From Gemmatimonadota bacterium (GTDB taxonomy: Bacteria; 4572-55; J002): DNA of 22,896 nucleotides. This document shows, in pieces, positions 8,395-17,146 of the stretch. Below the pieces are notes generated by a model, which saw nothing but the letters and a program-made list of their open reading frames with translations, made no database searches and was not told the DNA's origin. The translations under genes were made by a program, and so were the position numbers. Positions within the stretch are counted from its first letter, which is position 1, and each line of letters opens with the position of its first letter. The stretch is from NCBI GenBank assembly GCA_003697105.1, contig RFFQ01000076.1, positions 1 to 22,896 on the forward strand, in the 5' to 3' direction.

Positions 8395-11300
8395 ATGAGA
8401 ACCAAATCGTTGCTATTCGTTTTGGTTGTGAGTGTAGCACTCATTTTCGTATCAACGCCAATCGTTTTTGCCCAAACGGGGAAGATTACCGGGAGGGTGA
8501 TTGATAAAGATACCGGTGAGCCGCTCTGGGGTGCCAATGTGACCGTTGTAGGTACCGGAAAAGGAGCAATGGTTAACGAGGATGGGTTATATACCATCTT
8601 TATTCGCCCGGGCACGTATGATGTTCAAGTCAGTTTCATCGGTTATTCACCTCAAACCAAAACCGGTGTGCTGGTTAAACTGGACTTGACGACAGAACTC
8701 AATTTTGAAATGAGTCAAGGCGCGATTGACTTGGATATTGTGATCGACGTGAGTGGGCAACGGGATATGATCCAAAAAGATATTACCAGTAGCGAATCTC
8801 GTATTGGTGCCGAAGAGATTACCAATATGCCGGTGGCAAATTTCCAAGATATTTTAGCGTTGACCGCCGGTGCAAAGGAAGATGCTAGTGGAGACCTTCA
8901 CTTTCGGGGTGGGCGTACCGGCGAAGTCCTCTACAATGTAGATGGAATGTCTGTGCGGGATGTCCAAAGTAACGATGCGGGTTTGCAACCCAGTAACAAT
9001 GCCATTGCGGAAGTCGTGGTGATTTCCGGAGGGTTCCCCGCAGAGTTTGGAAATGCCCAATCTGCCGTGGTGAACGTCGTCACCAAAGAAGGGAGTGTGA
9101 AGCGGTATACCGGAGGTTTGGAGTATCGCACGGATGATTTTGGTAATCCAAATGCGGACTATTCCTGGAATTCCGATGTGGTGAATTTTAACTTTGGGGG
9201 TCCGGAGCCACTAACCCAGCAAATTTTGCCCTCCTTGGGTTTTGATCTACCCGGCGATGTGACGTTTTTCCTCTCCGGCGAGGGGCAGTTTACCAATGGT
9301 TATGTGGAGTATGATAATTACCCCTACGCTTCCCAAAATATTTTCGGTATTGATTTTACGGATCGCCGCCAAAACTTCTTCAATTTAAGTTCTAAGCTTG
9401 CTTACCAGATTACCCCCAAACACAAACTCACATACAGTTATAACTCGCAACGTCAAAAATATTATGGGTTTGACCGTCCTTGGAATTGGATTTCCTACCT
9501 TCAAGAAAACGGTGACGGCGTTGATGGAAATGCCGGGGGTCTTTCTGGCGGTGTGGGTGGTACGACGATATTCGGACCCACATTGGGCTATCCCCGCGAT
9601 AATGATGGCGAGGATGATGATGGTAATCCCAATACCCCGGCGCGGGCGGACGGAATTGATAATGACGGTGATGGCCTGATTGATGAAGGTATTGATGAAG
9701 AATTACCCAATGGTATCGATGATGACGGGGATTGGGTGCCGTTTAGTGATTGGAATGGGAACGGAGTCCTCGATTATGTGGACTACAACGGGAACGGTAT
9801 TTTTGATAATGGCATCGACCGGCAATTAGAACCGTTAAATTCGGATTGGAATGGAAACGGTGTCCCCGATTATGATTGGGATGGTTATGGTACCGCCTAT
9901 GAAAATCGGGTTTTGTATGATGCCAATAGCGATCAGGATATGTTCTGGGATCCGGAACCCGGTATTGATGAGGACTTGAATAGCTATTATATGTTCGACC
10001 CTTATACCGGTGAACAGTACAATCCCACGATCCATAACAATTATGTGCATACAAACAGCAATCTTCATACGTTGGAATGGAGCCATACCCTAAGTTCCAA
10101 TACGTTCTATAAAATTCGGGCTTCCCGGTTCAACAAAGTGACGTGGAGCGATACCCAAGGTAAAGAACCGTGGCAGTATGTGGCGCGTCAGCCGTTTAGT
10201 AGTAGTGAAGGTTATCGTTTTGCTGGTGATGACTTGTTCTGGACACGAGATGGACAAACTACCTATACCTTCAAAGCGGATATCACGAGCCAAGTTGTGC
10301 CCAAATATCATCAAATGAAAAGCGGAATTGAAATCGAATATTTTGATATTTGGGATAATCAAATTCAATATCCGTATGATTATCACTTTGGGCAAGAAGA
10401 CCCTGGTGCCCCGTACCAGTATTGGGGAAATTACCGGTATTTCTGGCATGTTTATTCGTGGGCAGGTGCAGCGTATGTCCAGGATAAAATGGAATTTGAG
10501 GGCATGATCGTCAATGTGGGTATCCGTTATGACTTTTGGGATGTGGGTAAACAAGCTGCTCGTGAAACGACCGCCAGAGATGTTGATGGGGATGGTCGCC
10601 AAGATTCCGCATATGATTTTGATGGCGATGGTATTGACGACCCTATTTACGCTTTGGATCGAAATCTTGATGGTGAAGTCAGTTTTAGTGAACGTATTCA
10701 CGACCAAATTAGTCCCCGAATTGGTATCTCCCATCCCATTACGGATAAAGATAAATTGTTCTTCTCTTACGGTCACTTTTCGCAACGTCCGAAAATGCGG
10801 CAAGTTTACACCAAACCGAGCAATACGGGAGATATTCCATTGCGCGGTAATCCGCAACTTGGCCCGGAAAAGACCGTGCTGTATGAGCTAGGTGTTGAAC
10901 ATGCTTTTAATGACCGCGTGTTAATGAAAATCACGGGCTTTTACAAAGATATTACCGATTTGGTGAATACCCAGCAAGTTATTGTGCCGCCATTTACGTA
11001 TAGTGAATATGTCAATTCGGCATATGGTGGCGTACGGGGGTTTGAGCTCTCATTCACCAAGCGTTACAGTAATTACACGGCGGGATTCTTCAATTATACC
11101 TATTCCATTGCCAGTGGGAATGCCTCCAGTGACCGTCAGGGGTATGACTTCCAGAATCGCGGTGTTGAATTGCCTTTGAGCGAGAGCGCCTTGGATTGGG
11201 ATGAACGGCATACGATTACCACAAATTTTGATTTTCGGGTACCGAAAGATGAGCCGCCGACGGTTTTTGGGGTGACACTCCCGGATGATTGGGGAATGAA

Positions 11301-11712
11301 CCTTGTGTGGCGGTACGGTAGTGGTTTACCTTATACGCCTTCCGCGGAATTGTCCGGCGAGAATGTGGAAACCAAACGATTGAACGCGTATCGTCTTCCT
11401 TGGACGATGAGTACAGATTTGCGATTCAATAAGAATTTTACATATGCCGGTTTAGATTATGAATTTTTCCTCTGGGTCGAAAACTTATTTGACCGGAAGA
11501 ATGTCACCGGTGTCTATTCGTCAAGTGGAAAACCGGATTATAATGGTTCGCCGATTTTCAATGCGGATGGCGAGATCGTTGGTTATGAAGAAGAACCGGG
11601 CGGTTTCTATACGTTCAAAGACCCCGCCTACGGTGAAACCTCGTATTGGAGAAACCCAACCAATTATGATCCCGGCCGGCGGGTGCAAGCGGGTTTCCGT
11701 GTTCAATTTTAA
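8395..11712 (+). CDS. TonB-dependent receptor with Asp-rich calcium-binding-type insertions
   Basis: A 1105-residue outer-membrane receptor. A signal peptide (1-26, cut before QTGKITGRV) is followed by a carboxypeptidase-regulatory-like domain (about 27-110, with GRVIDKDTGEPLWGANVTVV) and a plug domain (about 120-235, with DLHFRGGRTGEVLYNVDGMS and NVVTKEG). The beta-barrel runs to the C-terminal Phe (QAGFRVQF). Two Asp-rich stretches, about 400-530 and 727-765, carry D-x-D-x-D-G repeats such as GIDNDGDGLIDEG and DVDGDGRQD, like thrombospondin type 3 or EF-hand loops; they probably sit in extracellular loops. I see no clear TonB box. Ribosome site AAAGGGGA precedes the ATG by six bases. The energy genes follow directly, so this receptor is probably their client. 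The ligand is unknown. Confidence 0.9.
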   Translation: MRTKSLLFVLVVSVALIFVSTPIVFAQTGKITGRVIDKDTGEPLWGANVTVVGTGKGAMVNEDGLYTIFIRPGTYDVQVSFIGYSPQTKTGVLVKLDLTTELNFEMSQGAIDLDIVIDVSGQRDMIQKDITSSESRIGAEEITNMPVANFQDILALTAGAKEDASGDLHFRGGRTGEVLYNVDGMSVRDVQSNDAGLQPSNNAIAEVVVISGGFPAEFGNAQSAVVNVVTKEGSVKRYTGGLEYRTDDFGNPNADYSWNSDVVNFNFGGPEPLTQQILPSLGFDLPGDVTFFLSGEGQFTNGYVEYDNYPYASQNIFGIDFTDRRQNFFNLSSKLAYQITPKHKLTYSYNSQRQKYYGFDRPWNWISYLQENGDGVDGNAGGLSGGVGGTTIFGPTLGYPRDNDGEDDDGNPNTPARADGIDNDGDGLIDEGIDEELPNGIDDDGDWVPFSDWNGNGVLDYVDYNGNGIFDNGIDRQLEPLNSDWNGNGVPDYDWDGYGTAYENRVLYDANSDQDMFWDPEPGIDEDLNSYYMFDPYTGEQYNPTIHNNYVHTNSNLHTLEWSHTLSSNTFYKIRASRFNKVTWSDTQGKEPWQYVARQPFSSSEGYRFAGDDLFWTRDGQTTYTFKADITSQVVPKYHQMKSGIEIEYFDIWDNQIQYPYDYHFGQEDPGAPYQYWGNYRYFWHVYSWAGAAYVQDKMEFEGMIVNVGIRYDFWDVGKQAARETTARDVDGDGRQDSAYDFDGDGIDDPIYALDRNLDGEVSFSERIHDQISPRIGISHPITDKDKLFFSYGHFSQRPKMRQVYTKPSNTGDIPLRGNPQLGPEKTVLYELGVEHAFNDRVLMKITGFYKDITDLVNTQQVIVPPFTYSEYVNSAYGGVRGFELSFTKRYSNYTAGFFNYTYSIASGNASSDRQGYDFQNRGVELPLSESALDWDERHTITTNFDFRVPKDEPPTVFGVTLPDDWGMNLVWRYGSGLPYTPSAELSGENVETKRLNAYRLPWTMSTDLRFNKNFTYAGLDYEFFLWVENLFDRKNVTGVYSSSGKPDYNGSPIFNADGEIVGYEEEPGGFYTFKDPAYGETSYWRNPTNYDPGRRVQAGFRVQF

Positions 11713-11734
11713 GTATGCAAATTAAAAACGGCGA

Positions 11735-11763
11735 ACGCACGTAACCTCGCTAACGTGCGTTTT
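11735..11763 (+). terminator. Hairpin between the receptor gene and exbB, possible weak terminator or attenuator
   Basis: ACGCACGT (11735-11742) pairs perfectly with ACGTGCGT (11753-11760), followed by only four T in a row. The stem is good but the T tract is short, so partial termination is more likely than a full stop. It could also act as a 3' stabiliser that lowers expression of the downstream genes relative to the receptor. Confidence 0.55.
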
Positions 11764-11807
11764 GCCGGTTTAACTATTTAGGACCTTTTTATGAGGAGGG
11801 TTGTACG

Positions 11808-12602
11808 TTGGAACTCTTAGATCTTTTCATTTCTCCGGCTTTTGCAGATACAATGCAGGCAATCGCAGATACGGCGGACACGATGATGCAAGCGGCGCCA
11901 CCCCCACCGCCACCCCCACCTATGCCGGTGGAAGAACCAAATTTCCTTGCCAATTTCATCGCAGGTTTTGTCACCAAGTTCAAACAAGGCGGCCCGATGA
12001 TGTGGGTCTTGCTGGTTTTTTCCATTTTTGGTTTGGCCGTGATTGTGGCAAAATTCATCTCATTGGCTTTGGCAAAGAAAAATGCAAAGAAGTTTATGGC
12101 TGAGGTGGTCGATAAACTTCACAATGACGATGTTGATGGTGCGCTTGAGTATTGCCAACGTACCCGAGGTCCTGTGGCGTCGATTGTTGCGGCAGGTCTG
12201 GATAAATATAAACGGGGTGCCAGTTCCGAACTCGTTGAAAAAGCAATAGAACGCGCGGGTGTGATCGAGTTATCAATTTTGGAACGGGGTTTAGTTTGGA
12301 TTTCTACGGTCGCTAACGTGGCGCCGGTTGTCGGTTTCTTGGGAACGGTGACCGGGATGATCAACGCCTTTAATGCGATTGCCGCGGCAGGTGAAATTGA
12401 TCCCAGTGTCGTGGCAAGTGGTATCTCGGAAGCGCTTATTACGACGGCAAGTGGTCTGATCATCGCTTTCCCGACCCAAACCGTACATAACTATTTTGCG
12501 ACTCAGATTGATAAGTTCATTGTGGATATGGAAGATAGTGCGGCTAAATTAATGGATGCTCTGGAAGTTCTCAATGTGAAAAAGGAAAATGGCAACGCCT
12601 AA
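11808..12602 (+). CDS. exbB: MotA/TolQ/ExbB-family proton channel protein
   Basis: A 264-residue inner-membrane protein that, with ExbD and TonB, couples proton flow to outer-membrane transport. Transmembrane segments are near 61-89, 162-188 and 204-228. The second and third carry the family motif VAPVVGFLGTVTGMINAF and the segment ISEALITTASGLIIAFP. The start is a TTG at 11808, eight bases after GGAGG (11795-11799); the ATG at 11791 is in another frame. The N-terminus is unusual: about 60 residues precede the first standard helix, including AFADTMQAIADTADT and eight consecutive prolines (31-38). It is the first gene of a tight cluster with 18-38 bp gaps. The family call is safe; naming it exbB rather than tolQ rests on the adjacent TonB and receptor. 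Confidence 0.92.
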   Translation: MELLDLFISPAFADTMQAIADTADTMMQAAPPPPPPPPMPVEEPNFLANFIAGFVTKFKQGGPMMWVLLVFSIFGLAVIVAKFISLALAKKNAKKFMAEVVDKLHNDDVDGALEYCQRTRGPVASIVAAGLDKYKRGASSELVEKAIERAGVIELSILERGLVWISTVANVAPVVGFLGTVTGMINAFNAIAAAGEIDPSVVASGISEALITTASGLIIAFPTQTVHNYFATQIDKFIVDMEDSAAKLMDALEVLNVKKENGNA

Positions 12603-12640
12603 ACCCGACGTTTCGTCGATTATTATCAGGAGATTCTCTC

Positions 12641-13078
12641 ATGAATAAAATGAATCGCCGTTCTAAGGTTAGTGGGGAAATCCCAAGTTCTGCAATGGGA
12701 GATATTGCCTTCTTGTTGCTGGTTTTCTTTTTGGTGACTACGGCTTTCAGTACGGAAAAAGGGTTGCAATTGCAATTACCGGAACTTGCCCAAGACCAAC
12801 CGGAAACAAAAGTCAAAGTGAAATCAAAAGACATGTTGAAGGTGGAAGTTCAAGCCAACGGCGCTATTTTGGTTGGGTTTGGCACCAATCGCCAACCCCT
12901 GCCCTTGGATATGCTCTCGGCACGGGTGCGGGCAGAATTGGATGACAATCCAGAAAAGCTAATTGTTCAAGTTAAATTGGATGATGACGCCCGGTATGAC
13001 TTCATGATTCAAGTTCTGGACGAATTGAAAAAAGCGCGAGCACCACGTATTCACATTGTTAATCCATTGCGATCCTAA
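12641..13078 (+). CDS. exbD: ExbD/TolR-family biopolymer transport protein, first copy
   Basis: A 145-residue protein with one N-terminal membrane helix and a periplasmic domain. The helix begins IPSSAMGDIAFLLLVFFLVT; Asp21 matches the essential membrane aspartate of ExbD/TolR. The periplasmic part (about 45-145) shows the usual strand pattern, with a late LIVQVKLDDDARYDFMIQVL segment. AGGAG precedes the ATG; a second ATG three codons on is possible. It lies 38 bp after exbB and 18 bp before the second copy. Confidence 0.93.
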   Translation: MNKMNRRSKVSGEIPSSAMGDIAFLLLVFFLVTTAFSTEKGLQLQLPELAQDQPETKVKVKSKDMLKVEVQANGAILVGFGTNRQPLPLDMLSARVRAELDDNPEKLIVQVKLDDDARYDFMIQVLDELKKARAPRIHIVNPLRS

Positions 13079-13096
13079 GTCAAGAAAGGGAGTATT

Positions 13097-13504
13097 ATGG
13101 CATTTGGTCGTCGTGCAAAAGTTGATAGTTCAATTCCCTCGTCCGCAATGGGCGATATTGCCTTCCTGCTGTTGATCTTTTTTATGGTAAGCACGGTTTT
13201 TGATACCGAGAAAGGGTTGCCTATTCAAGAACCTCGTGCAGAAGAGGCAAAAAAGGTTCCGAAAAGCGGCGTGATGCATATTTGGATGGATGCTCGCGGT
13301 ACCGTTGTTATCGATGATATGCGGTATAATATGGATGTCGTGCATCAGGCAATGCAACTGAAAATGGCGGCAGACCCAAGTTTGATTGCGTCTCTGAAAG
13401 TTGATAAAGATGCGCCGTACCGCAATGTCTCCGATTTGATGATTGAGTTGCGAAAAGCAAGAGCGTTGCGAGTAAACTTCTCAACACGCCCGGATAAGCG
13501 TTAA
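13097..13504 (+). CDS. exbD: ExbD/TolR-family biopolymer transport protein, second copy
   Basis: A 135-residue paralogue of the preceding protein. The region around the membrane aspartate (Asp20) is almost the same in both (IPSSAMGDIAFLLL), but the periplasmic domains differ strongly: this one has short EEAKKVPKSG linkers and lacks the Gln-rich stretch. Tandem ExbD genes beside one ExbB occur in other FCB bacteria and probably form a mixed ExbD pair inside one ExbB pore. Ribosome site AAAGGGAG lies just before the ATG. Confidence 0.93.
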   Translation: MAFGRRAKVDSSIPSSAMGDIAFLLLIFFMVSTVFDTEKGLPIQEPRAEEAKKVPKSGVMHIWMDARGTVVIDDMRYNMDVVHQAMQLKMAADPSLIASLKVDKDAPYRNVSDLMIELRKARALRVNFSTRPDKR

Positions 13505-13525
13505 TTTCTTTGGAGGAGACTTTTC

Positions 13526-14179
13526 ATGGTTACGAAAACTATACCTGATGTGATCGATGTTTATCCTTTAGTGATGAAATTGGGAGTGTTGATCGCATTG
13601 CTGGTTCATTTGGTTATTTTTGTGACGTTTACTAACCACGTGCCGGTATTGTATGAGCCGCAAAAGGAATTTATTCCGGAAGCCGTCAATATTGATGTGG
13701 CAATCACGGCGGAAGTGCCCCCTCCTCCGAAAATTGAACGTCCCGCGGTACCGGTTGAGGTGAGTAATGATGAGGCGATAGATGAAGATGTGACCATTAT
13801 GAGTACTGAATTTGACTTTTTCGCACCTCCTCCGCCTCCACCCCCACCCGGTGGAAATGAAGAGCCTCCTCCCGTAGAAGACGAAATTTTTGTAGCATTT
13901 GATAGTCCACCCCAACCGGTACGGCTGGTCAAGCCAGAGTATCCTGAAATCGCCCGGAAATCCGGTTTGGAAGGGATGGTGTTGCTGGAGGTTGTGGTGG
14001 AAAAAGATGGTACCGTCAGTGATGCGAAAGTGCTTCGTTCGCTTCAACCCGGTCCTGGGGGATGTGATGAAGCGGCAATTGCGGCCGCCTTGAAATCCGT
14101 TTTTACACCTGCTAAACAACGGGATAAACCGGTGCGTGTAAAAATTACTTTGCCATTCCGTTTTACATTGAATGAATAA
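13526..14179 (+). CDS. tonB: TonB-family energy transducer
   Basis: A 217-residue protein that links the inner-membrane motor to the outer-membrane receptor. The single membrane helix (about 15-37) contains His28, matching the conserved TonB membrane histidine. It is followed by a short periplasmic stretch with PPPPK and a run of eight prolines, then a TonB C-terminal domain (about 130-217) with PEYPEIARKSGLEGMVLLEV and the end VKITLPFRFTLNE. The proline linker is short compared with E. coli TonB, about 90 residues. GGAGGAG lies just before the ATG, 21 bp after the second ExbD gene. Confidence 0.93.
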   Translation: MVTKTIPDVIDVYPLVMKLGVLIALLVHLVIFVTFTNHVPVLYEPQKEFIPEAVNIDVAITAEVPPPPKIERPAVPVEVSNDEAIDEDVTIMSTEFDFFAPPPPPPPPGGNEEPPPVEDEIFVAFDSPPQPVRLVKPEYPEIARKSGLEGMVLLEVVVEKDGTVSDAKVLRSLQPGPGGCDEAAIAAALKSVFTPAKQRDKPVRVKITLPFRFTLNE

Positions 14180-14298
14180 TTAAATGATAATAATTGGATG
14201 ATCGTAACGGTACGAAAACGTTGTTCGTTCGTGTTGCGTTGGTTTGTGATAGTGAATGTAACTTTGGTTTTGAAAGACCTTGATGAGGAGGTGCGTAC
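14180..14298. other. 119-bp gap between tonB and the Asp-rich secreted protein gene
   Basis: This is the widest gap inside the cluster. I see no hairpin with a T tract and no convincing -35/-10 pair. It ends in GAGGAGG, the ribosome site for the ATG at 14299. A separate promoter here is possible but not visible. Confidence 0.5.
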
Positions 14299-17127
14299 AT
14301 GCGCTTAAAGCTAGTGAGTTTTGCTCTATTGCTAGTCTTTGCTGTGGCTACTCTGGCCGGAGCTAATACCGCCCCTAAGCAAGAGGATGTGAATCTGAGC
14401 AGTCGATTCCCGCTAATCCCTCTGGCGAGTGACCCGGTATTAGACTACCAATATCATGATGTGGGTAAAGTATGGTTGACGGTGAGCAACTGGGGGTTTA
14501 TTGGGAATCCAGACCATTCTAACATGCCCACATATCCCTCTGCCATGTATCCCGGAGGCTCGAATATTGACTTTTTGTTCCAAGGTGCGGTTTGGTTCGG
14601 CGCCATTGTGGGAAGTTCGACCGACCCGGATACGATTACAACTGTCGGCGTTGATGGTTGGTTAAATGATAATGAAAATGATATGTTCCCGGGGACCCAA
14701 CCCTGGGATACCCTTTTTGTTCGGGGATTGAATGAGTCCGGTATGCGTGGCATTGATGATGATGGTGATTGGAGTGCGTATCCTGAAAATGACATTAATA
14801 AAAATGGTGCCGCCGACGCCGATTTCGACGGTATTCCGGTTGACGTCTTTTTAAATCGAGGCTTTTCAGAAGAGAAAGCCTGCCAAAATGCCGATGATGA
14901 CGGGGACGGCCAATGCGATGAGGAAACGCTGGATGGCCGGGATAACGACGGAGATGGCTTGGTCGATGAAGATTGTGCCGGGGGGGATGCCAACGGCGAC
15001 GGAAACCCCGGTTACGACCCTGAAGGACATTTTTATACCGGTGATATTAAAGGACATGCTGCAGAAACCTATGATGAAGAACTGTTTTCTTTTGGTAATC
15101 CATGGGAAAATCGGTCGTATTCGTATTTAGCCGCATTTGATGAAGACCCGAAAGGCGATCCGTACCGCCGCCGGGTCGGCGCAAGTTCTGACCCCAACTA
15201 CAATTGGACGGAACCTTACGACGATGACCAAGATGGCTGGATCGATGAAGACGGGGAAGCCATCGGAGAACAAGATTTTGTGGGTTCGTATAGTGATATT
15301 CATGATGTGTCTGTCTCAGATTTGTACCCCTTGGGGATCACGATCACGCAAAAAAGCTATGCTTGGAGCTATTCCTACAGCGATGACTATGTGTTGGTGG
15401 ATTACGTCATTGAAAATACAGGCGGCTTACCCCCGGGTGGCGCTGTTGATGCGGATGGATTTTACCGGCTGAAGGATTGCTGGCTTGGAATGTACATCGA
15501 TGGCGATGTGGGTCCAAATTGGAATACCGCTTATAGTGGAATTGCTCAAGATGACTTAACCGGTTTTATTATGGAAGACCCTAATTTTAATGGAACGGAT
15601 GATAATGGGAATCCGATCTATCAAAATCTATTTTTAGGCTACATTTTTGATGGACCCAATAACTATGAGAATCATGGCGATAACGCTATTTGGGATGGGT
15701 TTTTAGGGGTTCGAGTGGTGGATGTGTATAAAACCACCTTGGATTTTACGGACCCCGATAATCCGAAATATGTACGGCAAGTGGATCCCAATACCGGTAA
15801 GCCCTTTTCTATCAATGATCTGGATTTCTCTTTCAATTGGTGGTTGTCGGATTCTAATAATGCGGTTTTAGATGAAACACCGATGGGAGATGCCCCGAAA
15901 TATGCTCGGATGTCGAATCTTCAAGATGATTATCATGCCGTTGCAAACACTGCGGCACGTCGAACAGGCGAGCTTGATTACAAAGACCCCACTACTTTTG
16001 GAACCGCGAGTCAAAATGATTTAACCAACTGGCCCCAGCCGACTCGGGAAGCCGCTATTGCCCGAGGTATCACTGACCTTCCGCCCGCGGGCCCACGGCG
16101 GGTAGATGACCCCGGTACGGAAGATACTCGTTTCTTGGTCTCTTATGGCGGGGGTCCGTTCACAGAGCTCAATCCCCGAGAACGGTTACATATTACGGTT
16201 GGGGTGATTATGGGCTTTACCTTCAAAAATCTGTTGCAAAATGCTTATTGGGCAAAAACGGTTTATGATAACTACTACAAAGGTCCAACACCGCCACCGT
16301 CTCCAAACCTCACCGTGGAACCGTACGGGGATGGCCGGGTAAAACTGACTTGGGATAACAGCCCAGAATCAACCGTTGACCCGATTAGTGGTCAACGTGA
16401 CTTTGAGGGCTATCGAGTCTGGCGCAGCCGAAGCCGTATTCTGGATAGCTTCCAGATGATTGCTGAATTTGATATTATTGATGGGGACTCCGGTGTCGAA
16501 GGTGACCTCCGGTTTGATGTCGGTTTACCGGGTGAAAATCCAGACCATTTTGCATGTCAAGCATTTGCAACCGATAGCGGGTATGTCTTTATCGACCGGA
16601 ATGTGACGGAAAACTTCACCTATTTTTATGCGGTGACTTCTTTTGACCGGGGCGAACCGGCAAATGGTGTGGCGTCCTTGGAAAGCAGTATCAACAACAA
16701 TATGACACTGATCGTACCGTCAACTCCTGCTGGTAAAAAATTGGTTGCTGTTAATGATGATTGCGAAGAGACCAAACCGGTTGCCAATGGGTATTCGTTG
16801 GATGATATTCTTGTGATTCCAAATCCGTATCGTGGCGATAGGGATTATAGTTCTTATGATTATTCCGGTTGGGAAGATGCACGTTCGGAATATAGCCGTG
16901 TGATCGCCTTCACGAATCTTCCGGATGGTGATGTTACGATTCGAATTTATACGGTTGCCGGTGATTTGGTTCAAACCTTGACCGAAACCTTATCACCGAC
17001 CGGTACGAGTACGATTTACTGGGATATGCTCACGCGAAGTCAACAACGCATCGTGAGTGGGGTATATATCTACTCGGTGGAATCGAAATACGGCACCAAA
17101 GTTGGTAAATTTGCGGTGATTCGCTAA
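14299..17127 (+). CDS. Large secreted protein with Asp-rich repeats, Fn3-like domain and type IX-type C-terminal domain
   Basis: A 942-residue exported protein with a signal peptide (about 1-22). Residues about 150-237 and 305-320 hold D-x-D-x-D-G calcium-binding-type loops (GIDDDGDW, DADFDGIP, DDDGDGQCDEE, DNDGDGLVDED). The middle (about 330-650) is a conserved-looking domain I cannot name. An Fn3-like domain (about 664-795) contains GRVKLTWDNSPES and FEGYRVWRSRS. The end (about 832-942) is a FlgD-like sorting domain with VIPNPYRGD, VTIRIYTVAGDLV and SGVYIYSVES. GGAGG precedes the ATG. It follows TonB and precedes the PorV-like gene by 19 bp. I infer a surface partner of the receptor at 8395, based on shared repeat type and gene order; its biochemical role is unknown. 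Confidence 0.82.
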   Translation: MRLKLVSFALLLVFAVATLAGANTAPKQEDVNLSSRFPLIPLASDPVLDYQYHDVGKVWLTVSNWGFIGNPDHSNMPTYPSAMYPGGSNIDFLFQGAVWFGAIVGSSTDPDTITTVGVDGWLNDNENDMFPGTQPWDTLFVRGLNESGMRGIDDDGDWSAYPENDINKNGAADADFDGIPVDVFLNRGFSEEKACQNADDDGDGQCDEETLDGRDNDGDGLVDEDCAGGDANGDGNPGYDPEGHFYTGDIKGHAAETYDEELFSFGNPWENRSYSYLAAFDEDPKGDPYRRRVGASSDPNYNWTEPYDDDQDGWIDEDGEAIGEQDFVGSYSDIHDVSVSDLYPLGITITQKSYAWSYSYSDDYVLVDYVIENTGGLPPGGAVDADGFYRLKDCWLGMYIDGDVGPNWNTAYSGIAQDDLTGFIMEDPNFNGTDDNGNPIYQNLFLGYIFDGPNNYENHGDNAIWDGFLGVRVVDVYKTTLDFTDPDNPKYVRQVDPNTGKPFSINDLDFSFNWWLSDSNNAVLDETPMGDAPKYARMSNLQDDYHAVANTAARRTGELDYKDPTTFGTASQNDLTNWPQPTREAAIARGITDLPPAGPRRVDDPGTEDTRFLVSYGGGPFTELNPRERLHITVGVIMGFTFKNLLQNAYWAKTVYDNYYKGPTPPPSPNLTVEPYGDGRVKLTWDNSPESTVDPISGQRDFEGYRVWRSRSRILDSFQMIAEFDIIDGDSGVEGDLRFDVGLPGENPDHFACQAFATDSGYVFIDRNVTENFTYFYAVTSFDRGEPANGVASLESSINNNMTLIVPSTPAGKKLVAVNDDCEETKPVANGYSLDDILVIPNPYRGDRDYSSYDYSGWEDARSEYSRVIAFTNLPDGDVTIRIYTVAGDLVQTLTETLSPTGTSTIYWDMLTRSQQRIVSGVYIYSVESKYGTKVGKFAVIR

Positions 17128-17146
17128 GAAAGGAAGGTGATGACAC

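Noticed and set aside
10090-10857. Minus-strand ORF of 255 codons inside the receptor gene
   Set aside because: It is antisense to a well-supported TonB receptor, and its composition is that of a shadow frame.
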